A DNA stretch of 64,000 nucleotides from the NCBI GenBank assembly GCA_964428935.1, contig CAYSAG010000001.1, forward strand, positions 8,065 to 72,064, in the 5' to 3' direction. The position numbers were made by a program, and so were the translations under genes. The notes beneath the pieces were generated by a model. The model searched no databases. It was not told the DNA's origin and was given only the letters and a program-made list of their open reading frames with translations. This document shows, one piece after another, positions 19,191 through 28,615 of the stretch. The stretch is from JAADHY01 sp964428935. GTDB lineage: Bacteria > Planctomycetota > Planctomycetia > Planctomycetales > Planctomycetaceae. Every line of letters begins with the position of its first letter. The stretch's first letter is position 1.

Positions 19191-21530
19191 GTGTTGGATC
19201 GACGAAACTTCCTGGTCCGACTGGGCGTGGTCGCCGGATCGGCCATGCTGTGTTCGTGCCGTGAGGACGGCAAGGTCGAGCTGCAACCGCTGACGTCGGA
19301 CGAAGGGATTCGTTGGGACAAGGCCCCGTGCCGTTTCTGCGGTACCGGCTGCGGAGTCGAAGTGGGGGTGAAGGACGGCCGCGTCGTGGCGGTCCGCGGG
19401 GACCAGCAGTGCGACGTCAACCGCGGCCTGTTGTGCGTCAAGGGCTACCACCTGCCTGCCATTCTTTACGGCAAAGACCGTCTGAAGTACCCGCTGCTCC
19501 GCAAACCAGACGGCGGCTGGAAGCGAATTTCGTGGGACGAAGCGCTGAACCTGGTCGCTCAAAAATTCAAAGAAGCCCTTGAGCAGCATGGGCCCGAGTC
19601 GGTGGCCGTCTACGGCAGCGGTCAGTGGACCATCTTCGACGGCTACGCGGCGCTGAAGTGGGTCAAGGGCGGCATGCGGAGCAACAACATTGACCCGAAC
19701 GCCCGACTGTGCATGGCCAGCGCCGTCATGGCGTTTGTCACGCAGTTTCAGAGCGACGAGCCGATGGGCTGTTACGACGACTTCGAGTACGGCCAGGACT
19801 TCGTCCTCTGGGGCAACAACATGGCTGAAATGCACCCGGTCCTGTTCAGCCGAATTTTGGAGAACAAGCGCCAGAACCCGACCGTTCGAATCATCGACGT
19901 CGCGACTCGCTGGACGCCCACCTCCGACTACGCCGACGTGTTCGTCCAGTTCCGACCCGGCACGGACCTGGCCTTGGCCAACGGCATTCTGCACCTGTTG
20001 GTCGAAACGGACCGGGTCAACCACGCGTTCATTGAAGAAAACGTGGTTTTCAAGCGGGGGATTGAGGACCTGGAGCAAATTGGCTACGGGTGCTACGGCG
20101 AGCAGGCCGAGCGGTACACGTTCAAGGACAAGGCACGAGACAGCTCGTTCGAGGAACTGCGTCAGTTCCTCAAGGACTACACGCCGGAGAAAGTCAGCCA
20201 GATTACCGGCGTTCCTGTGGAGCAGATTCACCTGCTGGCGGACATCTACGGTGACTTCTCTCGCAGAACCGTCAGCCTGTGGTGCATGGGGGTGAATCAG
20301 CACGTCCGCGGAACCTGGATGAACAACCTTATCAACAACCTGCACCTGCTGACGGGCAAGATTAGCCAGCCGGGCAACAATCCATTCAGTCTGACCGGCC
20401 AGCCGTCGGCGTGCGGCACGGTACGTGAAGTCGGCACGTTGTCGAACCGGCTGCCGGCTGACTTGGTGGTCGTGAAAGAGGAGCACCGGGCGATTGCCGA
20501 AAAAATTTGGGGCCTGCCGCCGGGAACCATTCCTGCCAAGCCGGGCTACCACACGGTCGACATGTTTCGGGCGTTGAGCCGCGGAGACATCAAGGCCATG
20601 TGGATTCAATGCACGAACCCGTGGGTGACGTTGCCGAACCTGACCCGTTTCCAACGCAAGCCCGGAGACGGTCGGTTCGTCGTCGTCAGTGACATTTACC
20701 CCACTCCCACGACGGCCGTCGCCGACTTGGTGCTGCCTTCGGCGGCTTGGGTCGAGCGGGAAGGAATGTTCGGCAACAGCGAGCGACGGACTCAGCACTG
20801 GAACAAAATGGTCGAACCGCCGGGCGAGGCCAAGGAGGACGCCTGGCAAATCATTCAGGTCGCCAAACGCATGGGCATGGGACACCTCTTCCCGTGGCCG
20901 GACGACGACTGGCACAAGCCCATGTTCGAGGAGTACCGGCAGTTCACGCTCGGCACCGGCAAGGACCTGGCCAGTTACGAGGAACTGAAGGCGGCCCGAG
21001 GCCTGCGCTGGCCCGTCGTCAACGGAAAGGAGACCCGCTACCGCTACGCGGCCGGCTACGACCCGTACGTCAAGAAGAAGTCGGGCGTCCATTTCTACAA
21101 GGCCAAGGGGTACGGCGAACGAGCGGCGGTGTGGATTCGGCCGTACCACCCGCCGGCCGAAGTGCCGGACGAGCAGTACCCGTTCTGGCTGTGCACCGGG
21201 CGGGTGTTGGAGCATTGGCACACCGGCTCCATGACCCGCCGGGTTCGGCAGCTTCACCAAGCCGTGCCGCAAGGGTACGTCGAGGTGAATCGAGCGGACG
21301 CGGCCGAGCTGGGCATTCGGTCGGGCGACCTGGTGCGAGTGGTCAGCCGTCGCGGCGAAGTCGTGCTGCCCGCACTGGTGGACGGCCGCGGCAAGCCTCC
21401 GAAAGGCTCGGTCTTCATTCCGTTCTTCGACGAGAAAAAACTGGCCAACCTGCTCACGCTGGACGCCATGGACTGCATTAGCAAAGAGCCGGACTTCAAG
21501 AAGTGCGCCGTCCGAGTGGAGAAGGTCTAA
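19191..21530 (+). CDS. napA: Periplasmic nitrate reductase-type molybdoenzyme
   Basis: 779 residues starting just before a twin-arginine signal (LDRRNFLVRLGVVAGSAM). The 4Fe-4S site is CRFCGTGCG near residue 46 with its fourth Cys in LLCVKG. The molybdenum ligand Cys lies in NARLCMASAV near residue 174, the NapA form of this motif. GTSN- and NNPF-type cofactor-binding loops and the C-terminal domain with TGRVLEHWHTGSMTRRV complete the family pattern. It should reduce nitrate to nitrite in the periplasm using bis-MGD. No napD chaperone, napC or napF is nearby; electrons probably come through the b/Rieske complex and multihaem cytochromes. A related oxyanion substrate cannot be excluded. Confidence 0.88.
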   Translation: MLDRRNFLVRLGVVAGSAMLCSCREDGKVELQPLTSDEGIRWDKAPCRFCGTGCGVEVGVKDGRVVAVRGDQQCDVNRGLLCVKGYHLPAILYGKDRLKYPLLRKPDGGWKRISWDEALNLVAQKFKEALEQHGPESVAVYGSGQWTIFDGYAALKWVKGGMRSNNIDPNARLCMASAVMAFVTQFQSDEPMGCYDDFEYGQDFVLWGNNMAEMHPVLFSRILENKRQNPTVRIIDVATRWTPTSDYADVFVQFRPGTDLALANGILHLLVETDRVNHAFIEENVVFKRGIEDLEQIGYGCYGEQAERYTFKDKARDSSFEELRQFLKDYTPEKVSQITGVPVEQIHLLADIYGDFSRRTVSLWCMGVNQHVRGTWMNNLINNLHLLTGKISQPGNNPFSLTGQPSACGTVREVGTLSNRLPADLVVVKEEHRAIAEKIWGLPPGTIPAKPGYHTVDMFRALSRGDIKAMWIQCTNPWVTLPNLTRFQRKPGDGRFVVVSDIYPTPTTAVADLVLPSAAWVEREGMFGNSERRTQHWNKMVEPPGEAKEDAWQIIQVAKRMGMGHLFPWPDDDWHKPMFEEYRQFTLGTGKDLASYEELKAARGLRWPVVNGKETRYRYAAGYDPYVKKKSGVHFYKAKGYGERAAVWIRPYHPPAEVPDEQYPFWLCTGRVLEHWHTGSMTRRVRQLHQAVPQGYVEVNRADAAELGIRSGDLVRVVSRRGEVVLPALVDGRGKPPKGSVFIPFFDEKKLANLLTLDAMDCISKEPDFKKCAVRVEKV

Positions 21531-21532
21531 GG

Positions 21533-22120
21533 ATGAAAACGCTTCCGTGGATTGTTGTGCTGGGCGTCGTCGCCGGCTTGGCGGGCTGTAACCAGCCGGC
21601 CGGTCCGCAGACGGCGTCGCCTGAAGGCCTGACGGTCGCCACCTGGGCGGAACGGGCGGAGCGGCGGGCTTACGACGGAGCTCCACCGGTCATTCCCCAC
21701 CCGCCGCTGTCGGGCCGCTGCGTCGAGTGCCACACGGCGGAAGGCAGCGTCCGACCGCCCATTGGAGTCGCTCCGGCCAACCCGCACCTGAAAACACCGG
21801 GAATGAGCGACGCCAGCCGGTGTCGACAATGTCACGTGTTCAAAGTGACGGACGACCGTTTTGCCGTCAACGACTTTCAGCCGCTGCGGCGCAGCAGCCC
21901 TTACGGCGAGCGGGCTCACGCGCTGGCGCCACCCACCATTCCACACCCGCTTTGGATGCACGAAGACTGCGCGGCGTGCCACGCCGGACCAGCCGCTCGG
22001 CCCGAGATTCGTTGTACGCACCCCGAGCGGCTCCGTTGCCGCCAGTGCCACGCCGCCTCGCAGCCGCCGGAAGCTCTGGCCGGCGCCACTTTTGAGCCCA
22101 TTGAGCTGAAGGTGAATTGA
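21533..22120 (+). CDS. Tetrahaem cytochrome c, apparently a duplicated NapB
   Basis: 195 residues, ATG 21533 two bases after the napA stop, with GGAGAAGG upstream, so translation is coupled to napA. The signal peptide ends in LAGC, a lipobox. There are four CxxCH sites. The protein falls into two similar halves, each starting PPVIPHP or PPTIPHP, then a first haem (CVECH / CAACH) and a second haem in CRQCH. NapB, the dihaem partner of NapA, has one such unit with the same order. The best reading is a tandem duplication of a NapB-like module that feeds electrons to NapA from the outer leaflet. The homology to NapB is judged by motif order only. Confidence 0.75.
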   Translation: MKTLPWIVVLGVVAGLAGCNQPAGPQTASPEGLTVATWAERAERRAYDGAPPVIPHPPLSGRCVECHTAEGSVRPPIGVAPANPHLKTPGMSDASRCRQCHVFKVTDDRFAVNDFQPLRRSSPYGERAHALAPPTIPHPLWMHEDCAACHAGPAARPEIRCTHPERLRCRQCHAASQPPEALAGATFEPIELKVN

Positions 22121-22526
22121 CCACGACGGTCCACAGACCGTCCGGCTTCTGACTTCGAGCCCGCTCTGGCTCGTCCCGCGTCGGCGGCCGCAGTCCGCGC
22201 GCCCGCCTGCCCGCTCTGCTCGTGTCTTCGCCACGCCGAGTTGCCTCACGACGGGAACCGGCCGCCGACCCCGGCTGTTTCCGCCTTGGCTTGTGCAAGT
22301 TTCCCGCTTTCTGCAAAATGCCGGGCGAGACTCTGAACCGCTCCCAGCGTTCAGAGCTCTGTTGCATCGGTGGGCCACCGAACGCAAGACTCACCGGCAA
22401 GACGAGTTCGAGGCTGCGCGTGGAGGTCGCGGCTGGCCGGCCCAGCGTCGGAGCCGTCTCTGCGCGACGCCCTTCGTCTGTTAGACGGCACGCAGCTCGC
22501 ACGACGAAGACAGCAGGGGACCGTTC
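22121..22526. other. 406-bp gene-free gap
   Basis: No gene-like frame or strong hairpin was recognised between the tetrahaem and heptahaem cytochromes. Confidence 0.4.
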
Positions 22527-24803
22527 ATGAGCAACCGACAGGCAACACGGACACGCGTTCTCGGAACCGCTCGTTCTCGCCCACGGCACTGGTCCCGGCC
22601 TCCCGCTCGACGTCTGACCGCGCTGGCCGGTGCGGCTTTCCTGCTGGCCGCTTTTGTGACCCGCACGTCCTTTTGCCAGCAGAACCGCTTCGCCACCGAA
22701 GACAGCCGAAGTGAGTACGTCCACTGGATTGAGCTGCGAGACACCTCGGGCAACGTCATTAACCCGGCTGACCCCAACGCACCGCCGTACTCGCCTCGCC
22801 ACACCTGCGGCAAGTGCCACGACTACGAGGCCATTTCTCAGGGCCACCACTTCAACCAGCTTCTCGGGAACACCCCGGCGGGACGTCCCGGCGAGCCGCT
22901 GATTTGGACCGACCTGCGCACGGGCACGCAGCTCCCTCTTTCCTACCGAGGTTGGCCTGGAACGTACAAGCCAGCCGAGGTGGGGTTGACCTGTTGGGAC
23001 GTGGTGCTGAAGTTCGGCGGTCACTTGCCCGGCGGTGGTCCGGGCGAGCCGCCGAAAGAGGCTCTGGACCAGACGCCCGCTGCGACTGCCGGTGGCTCCT
23101 CGACCGCCCAAGCCGACAGCCCGTCGGCCGGCGCCGGTTCGGCCTCCTCGGCGAAGGAACAGCCCGCTCAGACAGGTTCGCAGTCGGGCCAGGAAGCCGG
23201 CCGGTCCGCGGGGACGCCGCAGGAACCGACTCGGTGGAAGCTGTCCGGCTCGTTCGAAATTGACTGTCTGATTTGTCACAGTGCCGGAGGTGGTTACAGC
23301 ACGCACCTTCGGGCGGCCGAGGTCGAAAAGCAGAACTTGGCGTGGGCTCCGACCGTCGCCGCCGCGTTGGCCGACGTCAAAGGGTCCGTCAAGACTCTGC
23401 CCGACTCGTTCGACCCGTCGCAGCCCTCCGACCCGAACCGCCCGGGCCCCAAGTTGCCTCAAACGGTCTACCGACAGGGCCGGTTCGTCGAGAGCAACAA
23501 GGTGTTGATTGAAGTGGTTCGCCGACCGCCCAACAGCGCCTGCTACTACTGCCACACGAACCGCATTGTTGGACCAGACGCTCCGGCCGAGTGGACGCGG
23601 GACGAAGACGTGCACGTCGAAGCCGGCTTGGCTTGCGCCGACTGCCACCGCAACGGCTTGGCTCACCACACGGTGCGCGGTTTCGAGGGGGAGCAGCACC
23701 CGACGGGCGAGTCGGTGGAGTCTTTCACGTGCCGCGGGTGCCACTTGGGAAGCGGACATGAGCTGGCCGCGCGGGGCGGCCACTTCGCGGCTCCCCACCC
23801 CTTGCACAAGGGCCTTCCGCCGCTGCACTTCGACAAGCTGACCTGCACCGCGTGCCACTCCGGACCGGTGCCGGGCGAAAAGCCGTTGCTCGTCCAGACC
23901 TCGCTGGCTCACGACTTGGGCCAGCCGGGTCACCGTCACGCCGACGACCCGCCGCAAATTGTCGCCCCCGTCTTCCTGAAGAACAAACAAGGCCAGTTGG
24001 CTCCGTACCGGCTCGTGTGGGCAGCCTTCTGGGGATTGATGAAAGGCGACCAGGTGGAACCGCTCAACCCGGAGCAGGCTTACAAAGAACTGCGTCGCGT
24101 TTTGCGAGTCCGTCGCGACATTCGCAAGGAGCTGGTGCGGGTGCGGTTGTCGACGGACGAAAAGGCGAAGGTGTTGGGAAAAGAACGGGCGAGCGTGCCC
24201 GAGTTTCGACTGACTGAGGAAGAAAAGCAGAAACTGGAAGAGTTGCTGAACCAGAAGCGAGCGGAAGGCGTTCCCGAAAAGTTGGCCGCCGCTCTGGCCG
24301 ACCTGGCGAAAAAGCACCCGGACGCCACGCCTGTGTACGTGGCCAGCGGAAAGGTTTACCGGCTGGCGGCGGACGGGAAGTCGGTGGAAGAGTTCGACCA
24401 CCCGGCGGCCGAGCCGTACGCGTGGCCGTTGGCTCACGACGTCCGACCGGCTGCCCAAGCCCTTGGAGCCGGAGGCTGCACCGACTGCCACTCCGACAGC
24501 TCACCGCTCTTCTACGCCACCCTGACCGCTCTCGGCCCCCTGCCTGACCGACAGCCGAAAAAAGCCACTTTCTACGAACTGCAAGGGTTTGACGCCCAGC
24601 TGTTGAGCGTGTGGAACCTGTCGTTCCGCGGACGCTCGGCGTTCAAGTGGTTCGGGTTTGTCGCCACGGGCTTGACCGGACTGGTTCTGCTGGTCGCTCT
24701 GTTGGTCGGACTGAACGGGTTGGTGCGTCTGGCGTGGGTCGGGCGTCGGTCGAGCTCGAAGGAGGCCGGCGCGAGTTCGAACCGGTCTGAGACGTCTTCG
24801 TAA
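22527..24803 (+). CDS. Heptahaem cytochrome c with C-terminal membrane anchor
   Basis: 758 residues; AGGGGA precedes the ATG. After a long basic N-region and a signal core come seven CxxCH sites: CGKCH, CLICH, CYYCH, CADCH, CRGCH, CTACH and CTDCH. A low-complexity Ser/Ala/Gly/Gln spacer (about residues 172-232) separates the first and second haems. A charged helical segment near 505-600 (Lys/Glu/Arg rich) separates the sixth and seventh. A hydrophobic helix (FVATGLTGLVLLVALLVGLNGLV) near the end anchors the protein with the haem domain outside. It is probably the link between the downstream cytochrome b and the periplasmic reductases. I cannot assign it to a named family. Confidence 0.75.
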   Translation: MSNRQATRTRVLGTARSRPRHWSRPPARRLTALAGAAFLLAAFVTRTSFCQQNRFATEDSRSEYVHWIELRDTSGNVINPADPNAPPYSPRHTCGKCHDYEAISQGHHFNQLLGNTPAGRPGEPLIWTDLRTGTQLPLSYRGWPGTYKPAEVGLTCWDVVLKFGGHLPGGGPGEPPKEALDQTPAATAGGSSTAQADSPSAGAGSASSAKEQPAQTGSQSGQEAGRSAGTPQEPTRWKLSGSFEIDCLICHSAGGGYSTHLRAAEVEKQNLAWAPTVAAALADVKGSVKTLPDSFDPSQPSDPNRPGPKLPQTVYRQGRFVESNKVLIEVVRRPPNSACYYCHTNRIVGPDAPAEWTRDEDVHVEAGLACADCHRNGLAHHTVRGFEGEQHPTGESVESFTCRGCHLGSGHELAARGGHFAAPHPLHKGLPPLHFDKLTCTACHSGPVPGEKPLLVQTSLAHDLGQPGHRHADDPPQIVAPVFLKNKQGQLAPYRLVWAAFWGLMKGDQVEPLNPEQAYKELRRVLRVRRDIRKELVRVRLSTDEKAKVLGKERASVPEFRLTEEEKQKLEELLNQKRAEGVPEKLAAALADLAKKHPDATPVYVASGKVYRLAADGKSVEEFDHPAAEPYAWPLAHDVRPAAQALGAGGCTDCHSDSSPLFYATLTALGPLPDRQPKKATFYELQGFDAQLLSVWNLSFRGRSAFKWFGFVATGLTGLVLLVALLVGLNGLVRLAWVGRRSSSKEAGASSNRSETSS

Positions 24804-25017
24804 CTCGAGCGGCCGTCGGGTTGGGCCGGCCCGCTGCGAGGGAAAGAGCCGCCGGCGTCGAGGCAAAACTCGGAGAACGGCTGAAGCGGTCTGGCCGGCC
24901 CGCCCCTTCGAGACGAGAACAGAAACCCGAGACGGTTCCCGCCCGGCCGTCGGCCAGTGGCCGCAGCCGGCGTGTTCCGGAAGACTCCAACTGGGACAGA
25001 CAAGACGGAGAACCCCA

Positions 25018-25626
25018 ATGGCTGTGCAGGCCGTTTTGGTTCAACTGGCGTTCGTTGGACGCCAGACGTTCCTCCAAGTGACAGCGGTTCTGGGCCTGGC
25101 CGTTTTGGCTGCGGTGGTCCTGCACGTGCTCGGTTCGCTGGTGGCCCGAGCTCGCGGTTGGCGTCCGCCGCAACGTCCGCGGTGGAGTTGGTGGGAGCGA
25201 CTGCTTTACTGGGTCACCGTCTTGGCCGTGGCCGTTCCGGCGGTCACCTCGCTGCTTTCGGTCGTCCTCCACGGACACATGGAAGACTGGTGGCTGCTGG
25301 CACACATGGTCGGCGCCGGCACGTTGCTGGGCGTGTTGCCTTTGCTCGCTCTGACCTGGGCCTGGCCCTGCCGCTTCCGGCTCAAGGAACAACTCCCGCC
25401 ACCGGACGGCGAACGGTTCGGCTGGCTGGCCAAGCTGGCCTTCTGGCTGTTCCTGCTGGCCGCTTTTGTCACGGCCGCCAGCATGCTGGCCAGCATGTTG
25501 CCGTTGTTCGGCACGTCCACACTGGCGGCGTTGATTGACCTGCACCGCTACGCGGGCACCGCCACAGTGGCGGCCGCTTTGCTGCACCTGTACGCGGTCG
25601 TGGCACAGAAAGCGAAGCTGGCTTGA
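25018..25626 (+). CDS. Small membrane cytochrome b (b561-like)
   Basis: 202 residues, ATG preceded by GGAGAA. Five hydrophobic helices are visible, with histidines in positions suited to two haems: VVLHVLG, LHGHMEDWWLLAHMVG, DLHRYAG and ALLHLYAV. This is the pattern of short bacterial cytochrome b561/NapC-replacing membrane subunits. It ends the cluster and probably exchanges electrons between the quinone pool and the heptahaem protein encoded 214 bp upstream. Haem ligation is inferred from the His spacing. Confidence 0.7.
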   Translation: MAVQAVLVQLAFVGRQTFLQVTAVLGLAVLAAVVLHVLGSLVARARGWRPPQRPRWSWWERLLYWVTVLAVAVPAVTSLLSVVLHGHMEDWWLLAHMVGAGTLLGVLPLLALTWAWPCRFRLKEQLPPPDGERFGWLAKLAFWLFLLAAFVTAASMLASMLPLFGTSTLAALIDLHRYAGTATVAAALLHLYAVVAQKAKLA

Positions 25627-25725
25627 CGAAAGTCAGCCTGGACAAGTCGGTCTGTCGTGGTCCGTCCACTTCGGTTGCTCGCCGGGCACGGCTGGCGCTG
25701 GCGTCTTGGCTGGCCGGAGGGCCGC

Positions 25726-26712
25726 TCACGTCACCGGCCCGAAGTGTTCCCCCCACTGCTCGGACAGCGGCTTGCCCAGAGCAATGGCCTGCGCGTACTC
25801 GTCGGTGCCCAGCGGTTGAAACCGCTTCAGCATTTCGACGTTCTGCCGAACCTGCTGCTTGTTGTGGACGCCAATGTTCGCGCTGACCACACCGGGCGTA
25901 CTGAGCGCGTAGCGGAACGCCAGCTCCAAGTGCTCCAGCGGCATTTCCGGCGGCGCTTTCGGGTTGGCGTACGAGCCCTTCTTCCGATTGGCTCCGCCGA
26001 AAACCTTCATGGCCACAATGCCCACGTTGTGTTTGCGGGCGACCGGCAAAACGGTCTTCTCGAAGCCGTACGTGTGTCGGTCGACGAAGTTGACCACGGT
26101 CAGAAGCACGTCGACTTCGCCGGTTTCCAACACCTCAATGAACTTGTGCGGCCGGTTGTGTCCGGAAATGCCGAGGAACCGAAACTTCCCGGCCTTCTTC
26201 TGCTTGACCAGCCAGGTGAAGACACCTTCGTCGGTCAAGCCTTTCTTCGTGTCGCGGTCTCCCACGCTGTGGTAGTAGACCAAGTCCAGGTAGTCGGTCT
26301 TGAGTAACCGAAACGACTTCGACAGCGACTTCTCGGCCACGCTCACGTCGTCAGCCATGACCTTCGTGGCCAGGAAGACGTCCTTTCGACGGCGTCCCAG
26401 CGCCAGTCCAATGCCCTCTTCCGCCTGCTTGTACGCGGGAGCCGCGTCAATGAAGTTGATTCCCAGGTCAATGGCGTAGTTGACAATCTCGGCGATTTGC
26501 GGTGGCGGAATCTTGGGACAAATGCCGCAGGGAGCGGTGCCCAGGCACAGCCGAGTCACCGAGACGCCCGTTCGTCCCAGCACTTGCCGAGGCAACTCGG
26601 TGTCGGCGGCCTCGGCCCACCGGGCCTCGGCCAGAAACCAACTGCCGGCCGCAACTCCCGACTGCTTCAAGAACGTTCGACGCGTGACGAGCTGGAAGAA
26701 CCGACGGGACAT
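25726..26712 (-). CDS. Exported aldo/keto reductase
   Basis: 328 residues from ATG 26712, with AGGAG upstream; the long upstream extension is not protein-like. A twin-arginine signal (TRRTFLKQSGVAAGSW) is followed by an aldo/keto reductase barrel opening LPRQVLGRTGVSVTRLCLGTA. The catalytic tetrad region has Asp in FIDAAPAY, Lys in LATKV, Tyr in the AAPAYKQAEEGIG part and His in VYYHSV. Exported AKRs are common in planctomycetes. The substrate is unknown, possibly a sugar. It is transcribed away from a Gfo/Idh/MocA gene that also has a Tat signal. Confidence 0.85.
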   Translation of the reverse strand: MSRRFFQLVTRRTFLKQSGVAAGSWFLAEARWAEAADTELPRQVLGRTGVSVTRLCLGTAPCGICPKIPPPQIAEIVNYAIDLGINFIDAAPAYKQAEEGIGLALGRRRKDVFLATKVMADDVSVAEKSLSKSFRLLKTDYLDLVYYHSVGDRDTKKGLTDEGVFTWLVKQKKAGKFRFLGISGHNRPHKFIEVLETGEVDVLLTVVNFVDRHTYGFEKTVLPVARKHNVGIVAMKVFGGANRKKGSYANPKAPPEMPLEHLELAFRYALSTPGVVSANIGVHNKQQVRQNVEMLKRFQPLGTDEYAQAIALGKPLSEQWGEHFGPVT

Positions 26713-27259
26713 GTTTCTCTCCTTCAACAAACCAGCAGGGCATTGAGTGAGGTTGTTCGGTCCAGGGTTCGCCGGTTTGCGGGAAAACGAGTCTTGAGCG
26801 GCACCGTCGCCGAGCGGCTTGGTGCCGTTTTCATTTGAGGACCGGAGGACCGTGCTCGGGCGCGAACACCGAAGAGTCGTTGTTTTGAGCTCGCGCCGAG
26901 ACGGTCGCCTCGTTTGGAGTGGGTCGTCGGTTTGGTCGACGGCACGTTTGGGCCGTCCTTGGGTTCTGATTCTACCGCGTCGAAACCGCAGGGGCAAAAC
27001 CGACGCGGCTCGGACGTCGGCCGAGGCGTCCCTGCTGGAAGTGGCGGTTCGGTTCAGGTAAGTTGGTTCGCGGTGCGTGGAGTGGGCCGTGGTGTCTCGT
27101 AGGGCGGTCCGCTCCGCCGCGAGACCAGCTTCGGCCGACGGCAACGGCGGACGAAACCGGGCGGGCCGAGGCAGGTGCGTTGGAACCGACTCGCGGACGT
27201 GGCTAGTGAATGGAAAGTCGTTCGTTCGGCCGGTCGACTGAAGACAGGAGCGAGAGGCC
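26713..27259. other. 547-bp divergent intergenic region
   Basis: It separates two divergent Tat-exported oxidoreductase genes and must hold both promoters. I could not pick boxes with confidence. Confidence 0.45.
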
Positions 27260-28615
27260 ATGACTAATCGACGGGATTTCTTGAAGACGGCGTTGGGCGG
27301 TGTGGCGGCTTGGCAGGCCTTGCAGCGAGGAGCGTTCGCTGCGGGAAGCGAGTCGCCGTTGCGAGTGGCGTTGATTGGAAGCGGCTGGTACGGAAAGACA
27401 GACCTCTTTCATTTGATTCAGGTCGCGCCGGTCGAGGTGGTCGGGCTGTGCGACGTCGACAAGCGAATGGTCAGCGAGGCGGCCGAGCTGGTTTCGCAGC
27501 GGCAGAGGTCTGGCAAGCGGCCGCCGACCTACGGAGACTACCGCCGGTTGCTTTCCGAGCAGAAGCCGGAGGTCGTTTTGATTGCCACGCCGGACCACTG
27601 GCATTGTCTGCCCATGGTGGCGGCGTGTCAGGCCGGCGCGGACGTCTACGTCCAGAAGCCCATTAGTTACGACGTGGTCGAAGGGCGAGCCATGGTGGCG
27701 GCGGCTCGAAAGTACCGCCGAACCGTGCAGGTGGGGCTGCAGCGTCGAAGCACCCCGCACTTGCTCGAAGCGTTCGAGCGGTTCATTCAGTCGGGCAAGC
27801 TGGGGCGAATCGCCTACGTCGACGTTCACAGTTACTACGGCAGTCCGAAAGACTTTCCGCCGAACGAGCCGCCGCCGGACTACTTGGACTGGGAAATGTA
27901 CGTCGGGCCGGCCAAGTGGCGCGACTACAACCCGGGCATTCACCCGCGGCGTTGGCGGGCTTGTCGCGAGTTCAGCAACGGACAGACGGGCGACTTGTGC
28001 GTGCACTTCTTTGACTTGGTTCGTTACTTCCTGGGGCTGCGGTGGCCGCGACGCATTTCGGCCACCGGTGGCATTCTCATGCGCAGCCCGAACACGAACA
28101 TTAACGTTCACGACACCCAGACCGCGTTGTTCGACTACGGCGAGGTTCAGGTGGTGTGGAACCAGCGGAACTGGGGTCAGAACCCCGAGCCGGATTACCC
28201 GTGGGGAGCGACGTTGTACGGCGAGAAAGGGACGTTGAAACTCAGCGTTCGCTCGTACGACTTCATTCCGAAGCGGCGAGGGCAGCGGGTCCACCGCGAC
28301 TACCTGGACGAGCGGGACAAGTACCCGGAGGACGTCCAGCACAAGGAAACGGAGCTGTTTGCTGCGCCAGCCACACGCCGTCACATGCAGAACTTCCTGG
28401 CTGCACGCCGCGAGGGCAAGCGGCCAGTCGCCGACATTGAAGAAGGGTTCATTTCGTCTGCCTGCTGTATTCTGGCCAACTTGTCCATGGAGCTGGGGCG
28501 AGACCTTCACTTGGACCCGAAGACGGGCGAAGTGCTGGGCGACGAAGAGGCCAAGCAGCGGTTGGCTCGTCCCTACCGCGACGGCTGGCAGCACCCAACA
28601 CCCGAGACGGTGTGA
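27260..28615 (+). CDS. Exported Gfo/Idh/MocA-family oxidoreductase
   Basis: 451 residues. A Tat signal (NRRDFLKTALGGVAAWQ) precedes the Rossmann domain with ALIGSGWYGKTDL and the family's sugar-site lysine in VQKPISYDV. The second domain follows, with GDLCVHFFDLVRYFLG and RRWRAC. Members use tightly bound NAD(P) to oxidise or reduce sugars and inositols. The Tat route allows export with the cofactor already bound. The family is greatly expanded in planctomycetes; the substrate is unknown. ATG 27260 is preceded by AGGAGCGAGAGGCC. Confidence 0.9.
   Translation: MTNRRDFLKTALGGVAAWQALQRGAFAAGSESPLRVALIGSGWYGKTDLFHLIQVAPVEVVGLCDVDKRMVSEAAELVSQRQRSGKRPPTYGDYRRLLSEQKPEVVLIATPDHWHCLPMVAACQAGADVYVQKPISYDVVEGRAMVAAARKYRRTVQVGLQRRSTPHLLEAFERFIQSGKLGRIAYVDVHSYYGSPKDFPPNEPPPDYLDWEMYVGPAKWRDYNPGIHPRRWRACREFSNGQTGDLCVHFFDLVRYFLGLRWPRRISATGGILMRSPNTNINVHDTQTALFDYGEVQVVWNQRNWGQNPEPDYPWGATLYGEKGTLKLSVRSYDFIPKRRGQRVHRDYLDERDKYPEDVQHKETELFAAPATRRHMQNFLAARREGKRPVADIEEGFISSACCILANLSMELGRDLHLDPKTGEVLGDEEAKQRLARPYRDGWQHPTPETV

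Noticed and set aside
18930..21686. 918-codon frame antisense to napA
   Set aside because: His/Arg/Val-rich shadow of napA with no family motif.
21867..24491. 874-codon frame antisense to the haem proteins
   Set aside because: Shadow frame; the + strand has seven CxxCH sites and a membrane anchor.
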